DNA of 64,000 nt from Earliella scabrosa (lineage: Eukaryota; Basidiomycota; Agaricomycetes; Polyporales; Polyporaceae). Of this stretch, positions 53,810-64,000 are shown in pieces; within the stretch, counting starts at the first letter, position 1; each line of letters begins with the position of its first letter. The stretch spans positions 1,612,001-1,676,000 of the forward strand of contig JABYQQ010000003.1 in NCBI GenBank assembly GCA_022605405.1, given 5' to 3'. The notes beneath the pieces are model-generated. The model ran no database searches. It was not told the origin of the DNA and saw only the letters and a list, made by a program, of their open reading frames with translations. Position numbers and translations under genes: made by a program.

Positions 53810-56641
53810 CCTGTACTACAATGAGCTATTGTAATACAACCCTTCAAGCATTATGAAACTCACAGGGGGGCAGGAGATATATTATAGCCTCCCCATTATT
53901 AAACCCCCTTGTTTGCTGTTATATAATGTACTCATTGTATAATGACCTCTCAGTGATTATAAAACTCCGCATTTACAATGAGAGAACACATATTATAAAA
54001 CCCCTGGGTGATTAGATCGTTGTAGAACCATTATAAAACTCACCCCTAGAGCATCCAGATTAGATGATTGTAAAACTGTTATAAAACTTGCTATCATATC
54101 AGGCTGATTAGATGCTTGTATATCCATTGTAAAACTATGATCTAGATCATATGACTGATGGCACAGAAGCTTATCTAACGATCTGGGCGCTTTTTTGACG
54201 CCCAAATGCGGTAATGGCTGGTATGGGGGGGGGGTACTGATCTGCCCCATAGCTCCCTCAATACTGCACCTATTCCCATGGGTGTAGATGCAATAGATTC
54301 GCATTTTTATACCCTATTAGATGGTGCAATGCTGGGAATGACTGATGGGCTAATGGGGCAGCTATGCCCTGAATACTCTAGCAGCCCCCTAGCCAGGGGT
54401 ATCTCTTGCCCTGCTTTAGGGTACCCAGGGCATCTATGCTTATGAGCAAGATTTCATCATATAGGGATACCCCAGGGCTACTGAACGCATTTTTGTTCAG
54501 TGTGATACATGCAGTATTGATGGAGATATGATGTATTTCATTTTCGCAAAAAGTGGCCACTTTGTTTGGTCCATTACTTGGGTACCCCTCAGTACCACAC
54601 CACGTCTTTACCACCACTGTGTAGGTATTAAGAGGGGCTTTCCAACGGTATATCATACACCCCAAACCGTCCACCTCCACCCACCCTCTCCTCCTGACCC
54701 CATTCCCATCAATCCCCTCATATATCCCTTTAGGGGCATTGGATCAGCTCGCAATTTTGGGGGTATATACTAGACATATATTACAGTCTGTTCTGAGGAT
54801 ATGACATGCCACAGTTGTCTACACCTTCCCAGTCATAGCAAACAATTTTGTGCATGCACATTGGATGTTCCTCCTATATCTCAACAACCAGATCACCAAT
54901 TGGCAAGCGGTCTTTTGCAATCTGTTATGATATGGTACAGCTATTTCCGTACCAATTCTGATCCCCCAGAAATGTGTTGATCTGTCTGCATAATCCTATC
55001 AGTGGTGAACAGAGATAACCACTTGGTATTAGATCTAGGGTGATATACACCTCTATAGGTTCAGATAGAGATCTCCTAGATGCTCTGTATTGAATGCAAA
55101 AAAGATCATGGAAAATGGTTGGGTACTTGTGGTGATATGGCAAAAGATGTGCCAGAAGGCAGTTATGTGAACACTGCAGCTCAAAGTGCTGTGCAGAGTT
55201 CATAAATGGCCATCCAGCACATCTTTTGCCATATCACCACAAGTACCCAACCATTTTCCATGATCTTTTTTGCATTCAATACAGAGCACCTAGGAGATCT
55301 CTATCTGAACCTATGGAGGTGTATATCACCCTAGATCTAATACCAAGTGGTTATCTCTGTTCACCACTGATAGCATTATGCAGATAGATCCACACATTTC
55401 TGGAAGCTACAAATTGGTACATACATAGTGCTATAATATACCAGAAGACAGCAAAAAACTGCATGCTCATTAATGATCTGGTTGCTGAGATATAGGGCAA
55501 ACATCCAATGTGCATGCACAAAATTGTTTGCTATGACTGGGAAGGTGTAGACAACTGTGGCATGTCATGTTCTCAAAACAGACTGTAATATATGTCCAGT
55601 ATATACTTCTAAAACTGCGAGCTTATCCGATGCCTCTGAAGGGATATATGAGGGGATTGATGGGAAGGGGGTCAGGAGGAGAGGGTGGGTGGAGGTGGAT
55701 GGTTTGGGGTGTATGATATACCATTAGAAAGCCCTTCTTAATCCCTACACAGTGGTGGTAAAGACGTGGTGTGGTACTGAGGGGTACCCCAGTAATGAAC
55801 CAAACAAAGTGGCCACTTTTTGCGAAAATGAAATACATCATATCTCCATCAATACTGCATGTATCACACTGAACAAAAATGCGTTCAGTAGCCCTGGGGT
55901 ATCCCTATATGATGAAATCTTGCTCATAAGCATAGATGCCCTGGGTACCCTAAAGCAGGGCAAGAGATACCCCTGGCTAGGGGGCTGCTAGAGTATTCAG
56001 GGCATAGCTGCCCCATTAGCCCATCAGTCATTCCCAGCATTGCACCATCTAATAGGGTACAAAAATGCGAATCTATTGCACCTACACCCATGGGAATAGG
56101 TGCAGTATTGAGGGAGCTATGGGGCAGATCAGTAACCCCCCCATACCAGCCATTACCGCATTTGGGCGTCAAAAAAGCGCCCAGATCGTTAGATAAGCTT
56201 CTGTGCCATCAGTCATATGATCTAGATCATAGTTTTACAATGGATATACAAGCATCTAATCAGCCTGATATGATAGCAAGTTTTATAACAGTTTTACAAT
56301 CATCTAATCTGGATGCTCTAGGGGTGAGTTTTATAATGGTTCTACAACGATCTAATCACCCAGGGGTTTTATAATATGTGTTCTCTCATTGTAAATGCGG
56401 AGTTTTATAACCACTGAGAGGTCATTATACAATGAGTACATTATATAACAACAAACAAGGGGGTTTTATAATGGAGAGGCTGTAATATATCCCCTGCCCC
56501 CCTGTGAGTTTTATAATGCTTGAAGGGTTGTATTACAATAGCTCATTGTAGTACAGGATGGTTTTACAATGCACCACAGAATTAATAATTATTGCACCAG
56601 GGTACTGGTGTTTTGTATTACAAAAGTGGAAACTACTGGTG
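53726..56641. repeat. 2.9-kb near-perfect palindrome (inverted duplication)
   Basis: The left arm 53726-55152 and the right arm 55217-56641 are reverse complements with a spacer of about 64 bp. Outer ends read CACCAGTAGTTTCCACTTTT and its complement. Inner ends read GGCAAAAGATGTGC and GCACATCTTTTGCC. Most of each arm matches closely. A patch about 200-250 bp from the centre (about 54865-54965 against 55395-55500) is clearly diverged, with substitutions and indels, so this is a real, ageing structure and not a simple assembly fold. The outer 400 bp of each arm carry about ten copies of a TTRTAAAAC word. No transposase is encoded. Mirror-image frames of about 100 codons in the arms lack coding support. 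Confidence 0.9.
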
Positions 56642-57304
56642 CTGGTGGTGCACCGAAATGTTCCTTTCATCCTGATTCCCTTTGTTCTGATCCCTTTCCT
56701 CCTGACCGATCAACACCCGCTGAGGGCCCTGCACTATGGGAGATGGATGCAAGAGTTATTGTGGAGGGGATTGCGGTGTGAGGATATAAGCATGCGAGGA
56801 GCACTTGAAGGACGGGAGACATGCATTGCGAGGCAGATTGAGACCGCTTGTAGAAGCAAAAGAGAGGTGCTGGATGAACACTAGATAAATATCGGGAGGT
56901 GAGACGATGCTTGTTAGTAGATCACAGACCGAGATGATGAACATGACACAATACCTGTCGCTGAGCACCCGCGCTAACACCCTCGATCTGTGTGGCCCAC
57001 TTCTACCCTCCAGAGAAACCTTGAGTAGCCGTATATGAGTGAAAGTGCAGAAGAGACATGCGAAAGCAGTAGTAGCTCCGGAGGGACCTATCGGACTTGG
57101 TTGCCTTGGTTTGCAATCATTAAAGCACCCGAGATAGCCAAATATGACACCGTGGGACTACACATGACCGTCCGGGTGCAGAAGAACGGGCTATACTGCA
57201 CATATCACATAGCATATTTCCATAGGTTGAACATACACATACGAATCGATAGTACCTGTCCAGGTTAAATCCCAGTACATACATTGGCAGACTCAACAAA
57301 TTCA
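56642..57304. other. Region right of the palindrome
   Basis: A plus-strand frame ending at 56884 (WMQELLWRGLRCEDIS, ARQIETACRSKREVLDEH) begins inside the palindrome arm and looks weakly protein-like. Another at 57035-57268 (MSESAEETCESSSSSGG, FAIIKAPEIAKYDTVGL) has an ATG but no domain or splice support. Neither is firm. Confidence 0.3.
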
Positions 57305-59262
57305 TCACGCCCGAGCCTTTCCGCCATTCCGACGCTGACGCTTTGGTTTTGGCTCTACTACTGTGGAACCATCAGAGAATGTATCGCCTTCAGTAGCTTC
57401 TGCGATTGATCTTTTCTTGCCCTGAGCAATAGGAATGGTGTTGATGGCGGGAGTAGGCTACATGCGCATAGACGGTCATTCGCTATATGCGCACGAGACG
57501 GGCAGCAAGACATACCTCTGGACTAGCACTAGACATAGGACTCAGCGAGCCGCGCAAGGCTTCAGAAGGATCAGCTGGTGTTGGCACAAACGTCAGCAAA
57601 GATGCAGCGAGAGCAATGTATATAGTACGGACATACATCCGGTGTCACCAGCTAAAAGCTGACGGACACCGAACGATGGACTAGAATGCACAAAATACCC
57701 ACCTGGCGTTGAGTCCAATGTTTCTGAGGTGAGGCGATCATGATGGGCCTCCAGGTTGTCGCCATTGACGTGACTACCCATCGTTCCTTCTCTCGTCTCT
57801 GCGTTGCTGAGACCTATGGTCGGCAGACCTTCGTTCGTTGTAGAGCTCGACTTCAGATTCTCGGTTGTTTGTTCTGAGCAACAGCAATGAGATAGGCTAC
57901 TGTATCAAGACTAGATCACCTACCCGGTATTCCACTACTCCCGCTCTCTTTGACCATACTAAGGTTCTTGGTCTTGGGTTCTGAGCAAGAGCTATGAGAT
58001 AGGCTACCGAATGAGGAGATGCTGAGCATTGATCACCTACCCAGCGTCCTACTGCTCCCGCTATCTTTGACCACAGTAGGTGGACGTTGATGGATAGTCA
58101 ACGACTCGTCTTCCATCGGATAATCCTCGACTACAGGAACCAGCATTAACACCAACAACAAGATAACACTGATAAATATTGCTCACCGACGACGTATGTC
58201 ATGCCTGCTTTCAGCGAGCGATGTACTGGAGCAACAGCCACAAGTTGTGCGCTACCTTCCTCCATAAGAGCTGGCGGAATGACCGCCACCCGGACCATCT
58301 CGACCGGAATGAATGCTGGTCGCCATGAATCCGGTCCTATGATGGCACGAACCCGGAAAGAGATCCAGACTAGATCGTCCTTGCGGAAATACCGAGGTTC
58401 GGCCTCGGCTAGGGGTTGCATCGCCCTTGACATGAAGTCGTACATATCAGGGCAGTCACGGTTCGGCGCCCACTCAGGGCTTTCGACGGCCTTCGCAATC
58501 CAAGGATGCAAATCACATGTATCTTCTCGGTACTCTGAAATCTTCTCCAGGTCGCTCTTAGCCGTGCGACTGACGCGCTGAAAAACCTGGCAGGTAAAGG
58601 TAAAGCGACGATCGTAGGGAGCGACACCAAGCTGCCAGTTCCGACGAGGCTTGTTGGCCTTGTTGAAGCTGGTATTTGAGGCGAAGAGCTCCTCCAGCCG
58701 CTAGCAGCATCTCGATTCAGCGTACATACTTCGTATGGGGCATATCGGTCTGCTTACCTTCTGGTGGAAAAATATACTGGTGTCGTGTTCTGTATTGATG
58801 ACATACTCAATTTGGCAGAGATTGTTAGGTACTGATTGACTATGTCCAGGAAATCCATGAGGACACGACGGTGGAGTGACATAAATAAATGCACATTTTG
58901 GACTCGGCCATTCTACCGGGTGCCGTTTCTCCTTTGGGAACGTAATTACCAGTCTGGAGATGAGAGGACCACCTCCAAACAGCCGCAGTATGGAAAACTG
59001 CCTCGACTGGGTTCTGCGTGTCTGTTCTACAAAGCTGTAACGACATCAGAATAGCCCAAGTGAGAGATATCAGACCAAGGCTATGGCGTACCACCCAATC
59101 CCCTGCAAGATTCTGCTTGGCGTTCAAGACGACATTTGGTGTACCCACAGTTGCTGCAGCCTCCTCGAGACTGAGTAGCTTGGGGTCAAATGAGTACTTC
59201 TTCCAATAGCGAAGCATGTGCGCGAGCTTTGTCCTAGCGGAGTCGAGGCTCATATCAGCCAT
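57305..59262 (-). CDS. Hypothetical protein, 426 aa, nine exons
   Basis: Exons are 59262-59092, 59034-58973, 58839-58758, 58700-58187, 58130-58037, 57958-57920, 57845-57703, 57574-57516 and 57421-57305. All are GT-AG with exact phase, and the total is 1281 nt. The product starts MADMSLDSARTKLAHMLRYW and continues KKYSFDPKLLSLEEAAATVG and a larger folded part (NWQLGVAPYDRRFTFTCQV, SRTAKSDLEKISEYREDTCD, PRYFRKDDLVWISFRVRAI, KAGMTYVVG). It then becomes Ser/Gly/Asp-rich and ends with a basic patch EPKPKRQRRNGGKARA, a likely nuclear signal. Exons 5 (its end) and 6 are duplicates (VVKDSGSSRTLG and MVKESGSSGIPG). The family is unknown. An alternative start lies 15 bp upstream (non-ATG). Confidence 0.7.
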
Positions 59263-61441
59263 GATTACGACAAGCACAATAGTGAGGCACGAGCAGAGAG
59301 AAAGGAAAAATAAGTGGCAATTGCAGGAGTCAACTAGTCTTTATATGTGGTCTCATGAGGGCTGTCCAATTGTGTACGGCTCACTACTTCTCCCGATGCA
59401 AGGACTGTAAAGAGTTGCTTGCGCTGCTCGACTCAACCGACGACGAGCCGGCCTACGTGCACACCTCTTGCAACACTGCTCAACTTCCATATCCAGTCCG
59501 GAGGTAGCATGTGAATATGCATCTTCAGGAGGTTCCTGAATGAACTCACAGTGAGAATCAGACAACGTAGCTCCATGAGAATGCTGACACGCACGCGTGA
59601 GAGAAGCGCATGGGAGATATGACCTGTATGGGACTCCTTTGAGGCCGGAAGACCTAGAAGAGAGTTTGAGAATGAGCGAGAGAAGTACCTCATTCTGAGG
59701 CTTCGCCAGGCGGCTGTGCCCCACAGATCTTCTCTTCTCTAAATTCTCTCGTCCAGGGCTTTTCGGCGCACTGTTGTAGGGTCTGCCAGGAGGAGTGTGA
59801 AAAGTGGGTAATGCGGGAAAGATTGATCTCACCTCATGCTGGCAGCTGTAAAGACAGAGTACGGAGCAACACGTCTAGTGCATGTGCTTCTAATTGAATG
59901 CACGGACTGTCATGAACACACTGTGCGACCCGACTGCTCTCAACGTGATAAACAGTGCGCTAGAACACCCCGATGCTGCATATATTTCTAGCCATACTAC
60001 AAGTCCGTATGCTTCGTGACAACAACATGGGGATATTAACAGAACTGCGTTACATACCTGAGATCCTGGCTGGAGTGGCGCACATGTGATGGGACAGCAT
60101 TCACATGTACGCGTGCGCGGACCTCAAAGTCTTAACCGTTCTTACAAAAACACCGATTTCTCACCATGAACACCTCGGATTCATATCGCTGAGAGAGGTA
60201 GCACTCACTTATTGGATTTGACATTAGTACGACGAACATCCATCCCCAACGCAGCTCCCTACAACCTCAGGCATGGCGGATGTTTGAGATCACAGTGGAG
60301 TAAGCATGCTTGTAGACCCTGCATGGTAAGGAGAAGAGTAGAATGGCAATGCGAGAGAGGGAGCGAGCACAAAAAGAAAGAGAGTCGACTAGGGTGCACA
60401 ATGAGAGGAAGAGTCGGCGCGCTGGCGCTTAACAGCGGTATTTCGACGCATTGAGTTGACCGTCAGCGTCCCCTCTTGTCACTGTCCGCCGCCTTGCTGC
60501 ATGTACTTGCGCTCTCCGAACTCCTCTCTCTCTCTCATCCGAAGAACTCACCACCGGGTGTTCCACAACACTCAAACCTACTACGGCTGTAGCGCGTCCC
60601 CTCTCTGTGTTCGTGCTACTTGTTCTCGCAAGCACTGTGCTCTCTTCATTCGCCCCGCATCCTCTCTTCTACCACCAAGTCATATCCGGTTTCTCCCCAG
60701 CTGCTCTCAGCATTCTACGCACAACCCTGTATCCAACTTACCCTCTCCAATCTTCAAGCTCGCTCTATCAAATCACAATCCGCTGATCCTCTCCCGTATG
60801 TGCCAGAAAGACTTGGAGGTCCTTTGGTGCATACGATCTTTCTAAATTCAAGTTTAGATAGTCCCAATGGCAGTCCAAGAGCCTACAGTCGCTGCGCTCT
60901 CATCACATATACATGGATAGTGTCATTCGCTGGATTTGGGAGCATATTCACGGTGTGCGGAATTGAGGTGCAGGATGACAATGATTGTACGTGTTGATAC
61001 CTCCTCTTCCTGTGCTCGCAGATCGCATGGTGCTCTGCAGGCCCTCTATCATAGTATGATGGGGACGTAGTAGCAGAGTACGGCAATAGGCAATCCTTCA
61101 TCTTGTCTGTCAACGGGTCCTTCATCACTATTCCACCGTTAGCATAGAAGAAGTATCGCTACCTGCGGATTGTCCGTCTAATATGAAAGACCCGATTCAA
61201 TGATCGCACAGGGAGAGTCCAGAACAGGACTAGCGATGCATAATCATGCGTCCATCTCCCTTTCGTGTTCGTCATTTCGCTCCTGTGAGGTGGAGACCAA
61301 CTGAGCCAGTCTCGAGTTTCCGAAGGAACTACCCTCAAGTGCCTCACTCTCCTAGAGATTCCTTCCGTTCATGCTCATTCTTGGCCTACAGACATACTGT
61401 CATCACTTGTCAACCTGCACGAAGATCAGTCCACTGGACGA
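59263..61441. other. Region with fragmentary coding signal only
   Basis: On the minus strand, 59832-59353 encodes Cys/Arg-rich sequence (DMEVEQCCKRCARRPARRR) that could be an exon. 61128-60883 (MMKDPLTDKMKDCLLPYSA ... HVYVMRAQRL) and 61347-61159 could be terminal exons of a minus-strand gene. On the plus strand, 60620-60997 includes a hydrophobic segment (ALITYTWIVSFAGFGSIFTV) that could be membrane-spanning. None can be joined into a convincing model. 59840-60200 shows nothing. Confidence 0.3.
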
Positions 61442-61977
61442 TCAACTACGACGGTGGCAGACAACCTCCATATGATCAACCGCCTCAAGAGCTTCGCGTA
61501 CGCTGACAACAGCACCATAATCACTGAGCAAGCAATGGGGTCTTTCAAAAATCAAGCCATTTCGGTGTTTTCACAACGCTAAACGTGCTATCATTTGGTC
61601 TTTGAACATGGAGACGTCACGGTAAGAGTTCACTCATTGCAGGGATTCCGAGCACGTACCACTCACCTCGGCAATCCGGCCAGTTGCGGCACTTTCTCCA
61701 CACGAGCAGGACATGCTATCGCCACCCTGTCAGGACGGAGCCCAGGGGATTTCAGCAACAGTGTCTCACGTTCTGGAATGGTCTGTATTCCGGAGGGGTG
61801 GTCAGTTCGTTCAATAAGAGGTGACTCCTGAACAATTCTATTGGTGTGCGGTCCAGGACCAGGGCGACCTAGCAGGGTTGCGCCATGCACGATTTGCAGT
61901 GCCCGAACACCCTCAGCGTTCGACCCGAGAGATGACTCGACAGAATGAAAGCCGCCAGTCGAAGGAAGCCACCGGTA
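61442..61977 (-). CDS. Hypothetical protein, 3' exons only
   Basis: Exon 61977-61667 follows acceptor cttacag and encodes YRWLPSTGGFHSVESSLG, IVHGATLLGRPGPGPHTNR and SPLIERTDHPSGIQTIPER. It ends CCGAG|gtgagt. Exon 61523-61442 follows acceptor gcttgctcag in matching phase 2 and encodes SDYGAVVSVREALEAVDHME to a TGA. No upstream exon could be fixed between 61978 and 62238. The family is unknown. The reading is protein-like throughout and both splice sites are strong. Confidence 0.45.
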
Positions 61978-62238
61978 CTGTAAGTCAGTAATGATCAATC
62001 CTCGTCATGCGAGTCTGACTTCAGTTATCTTGCTAATAAGTGATGTGCAGGTGCTAGCGAGCACTCGTCGCAAATCATAGAGAGGCCCGCCCCGGCGTTC
62101 TCGGTTCACCCTACGGCTTCGTGGGACAGGCACCAGCGAAGGACGATCCTTCGCTAGTCGTTCTTCTCTAATCCGCAGACATTAGAGCACACAGTAATCA
62201 GCAACTGCTGCTACCTGTGCATCCCTGGTTCAAGCAGC

Positions 62239-63087
62239 ATGCAATCATTTCGGCGTGATATGGAGCGGCGCATCTACACGCTTGCCGCGGACCTCCTCAA
62301 ATTTCCTCCTCCGTGGCTGGAGGGCGTCATCGTGCGCCGCAAGGCGGCGCGCGCAGTGAGCAACGAGCTGCAACCAGTCAAGCCCGTTGTGGAGTTGCTC
62401 AAGGGCATGGCACCGAGGCTGAGGAGCATCGTGCTGCACGACGTGCCGTTCCTGCCCTCAAATTGGTTCGAGTTGTTGACTCACCTACGGCTCTCGTTCG
62501 AAGCCTCATGCTCCGGAAAGCGAACGCGGTCCCGGATGCGTCGGACGTGCGGCCGTACACCAGTGCGGCGTACATGGTGCAGCTCGGGTGGCAGTTCGAC
62601 ATCTCTGTCCCAAAGCATGCGCGGCTCATCTATGTACCAAACCACACAGCGGACTACCCGAGACCCGGTTGGTACAAGACTGGTGTTGGCACAATGCCAT
62701 CGACATTCGGTACGCGAAATCGTGAGATAGAAGTGTGCGGAGATTGCGCGCTGTCTAGCCGACGAGATCGTCATCGTCAGGACCCAGCTAGTTCCAAACG
62801 CTCAGCACCAAGCGCGTGGCGTCCGGGTGCGCGATGCCACGTTCGAACAAGAATCATCCGCACGATACGCTTGGAATATTGCACTCCTTTGACAGCGCAG
62901 CTTCGGGTGTAGCAATTACAGAAGAGAGTTGTCTGTCTGGCGTTCACTGGGTCGTGCAACTGTGGCATGAGTGCCGAATCCATCCACTGTGTGCGCGCGG
63001 AGATGTCCTTCCGGTGGTTAAGGTGCCAGCTGACTCGATTGCCATCATGGCAAGTACGCGCCCTCTGGGTGCACCGCCGCTGCTATA
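62239..63087 (+). pseudogene. Hypothetical coding region with frame breaks
   Basis: Starts MQSFRRDMERRIYTLAADL and continues FPPPWLEGVIVRRKAARAV and PRLRSIVLHDVPFLPSNWFE. Near 62480 the protein-like reading moves to another frame (ALVRSLMLRKANAVPDASDV, MVQLGWQFDISVPKHARLIY). Near 62730 it moves again (CLADEIVIVRTQLVPNA, VRVRDATFEQESSARYAW). No GT-AG intron spans the first break, so at least one frameshift is likely. A late frame (62816-63087) contains CLSGVHWVVQLWHECR. GC content is high compared with both flanks. The family is unknown. Confidence 0.4.
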
Positions 63088-63262
63088 AACGATGTGTCAC
63101 TCCCCGGGCTTATGCATAGCCCAATTCCGCTCATATACATGTCTCAAAGTGAGGAGACCGATGACCTGAGAAACAAGACTGCTCTCTACGATGTTGGACT
63201 GACAAACATTACATTGAAGCATAGAAGTCGACGTATCGAGGCAGGACGATCCAATACATCTC

Positions 63263-64000
63263 TAGTCCAATCTGAACACAGCGTCTAGTTCGGTCGAGCG
63301 GAAGTCTCCGGGGATATCAATGCCTGTCGACAGGAACGACATTGCACTACAGAAGCTATGTCAGCGCGAGGAGTACAAACCGGCAGGAAATAGAACTTGC
63401 CTATAGATGAAAGGAAGCCCGACGCGGAGATAGGCTCCTGCAGGTGCAACACCATAGCCAAAAGGCAGAACCTCAAATCTAATCTTCGGATAGTAGTTCA
63501 GACGGCGATGCAGCAGATTGTTCATGTCTAGACATGTGTCAATAAAAGAACATAGGTCAGAGAACACCTGTACGAACCTGCAGGAGTGAACGGTAACACC
63601 CAACAATATCTGTCTCCAATCCACCGATCCCACTCTGCAAGCTCCAACGGCTCTTCGACACTAGCAACCCCTCCCGCAACAACCACCTCAAAACCACAGG
63701 CGCGGTACTTCACCATCCACTCACGGTTGTCCCTACTGGTGTCACGACACACATAGGATGTGCGGTCGATGAACGTGGATTGAGGGAAAAGGGAGACCGC
63801 GTGACGACCAGTGAAGAAGTTCATGACACCAGCTATCGGAACATATGAGTGAACAGCATGTTCGGACAGCAGACGTTATCACTTACTTGAATGAAAATTA
63901 TTCACAATGTACTTGACAGGATGGTCTTGAACAACGACGAGCTGAACGCGTTGTATGGAGGGAGCGTTGCTGTGCTCGCTATGGGAGGTTCGAACGAAGT
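63263..64000 (-). CDS. Hypothetical protein, 3' part (5' cut by window edge)
   Basis: Exons from the right edge: about 64000-63894 (VQLVVVQDHPVKYIVNNFHS|gtaagt), 63833-63578, 63527-63401 and 63355-63263, ending at TAG. Phases agree at all three junctions. The intron 63400-63356 has a GC donor (TATAG|gcaagt...gacatag). The product reads GVMNFFTGRHAVSLFPQST, DRTSYVCRDTSRDNREWMVK, ACGFEVVVAGGVASVEEPLE, RRLNYYPKIRFEVLPFGYG and ends GIDIPGDFRSTELDAVFRLD. It looks like a well-folded domain. I do not recognise it. The gap 63088-63262 holds nothing of note. Confidence 0.6.

Noticed and set aside
54378..55991. Mirror-image ~100-codon frames in the palindrome arms (54378-54680 and 55752-55991)
   Set aside because: They are the same frame seen twice because of the palindrome, with no domain, splice site or codon signal.

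Overview
The window looks like a transposon-rich nuclear segment of a dikaryotic fungus, most likely an Agaricomycete (Basidiomycota). The reasons are genes split by many 40-75 bp GT-AG introns, a gene resembling the TET/JBP dioxygenases expanded in mushrooms, fungal-type Helitrons, and several families of Cys-rich proteins. The species cannot be named from sequence alone. Nearly all genes are multi-exon, so the gene models here were built by hand from donor and acceptor sites and phase agreement.

Layout. 0-11.6 kb is AT-richer. It holds the 3' half of a Helitron helicase, a small 3-exon gene, a homeodomain gene with an intron inside the recognition helix, a 236-aa gene, a degenerate tandem duplication, a multi-exon unknown gene, a minisatellite, and a modular protein built from CX2CX6C units. 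11.6-19.5 kb is GC-richer. It holds short-motif arrays, a 2 x 200-bp duplication, a gene with tandemly duplicated intron+exon units, a complete 72-aa coiled-coil gene and two further unknown genes.

20-28.4 kb holds four minus-strand genes: an 875-aa unknown, two paralogous genes with a Zn2Cys6-like cluster, and a small acidic protein. Three of the four carry the same GGTAACTACC-centred element about 200-350 bp upstream, which suggests one expression programme. 29.4-30.0 kb is a 90-bp tandem array whose hairpin loops are inverted between copies.

30.8-41.5 kb looks like a cargo cluster: a TET/JBP-like dioxygenase gene with nuclear-localisation tails, a downstream coding part broken by an insertion, a complete 511-aa Cys/His protein, and a Lys/Arg-rich protein assembled from mini-exons of uniform phase. 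42.1-50.8 kb is a large Helitron (Rep HUH, PIF1-like helicase and a ubiquitin-protease-like C-terminus) split by a ~0.9-kb foldback element that has a second copy at 25.5-26.2 kb.

52.0-53.8 kb encodes a 492-aa protein with a PHD/RING-like finger and a C-terminal zinc ribbon. Its first exon begins inside a 2.9-kb near-perfect palindrome (53726-56641). 57.3-59.3 kb is a complete 9-exon, 426-aa gene with a duplicated mini-exon. 61.4-64.0 kb holds one partial gene, one broken coding region and one gene running off the right edge.
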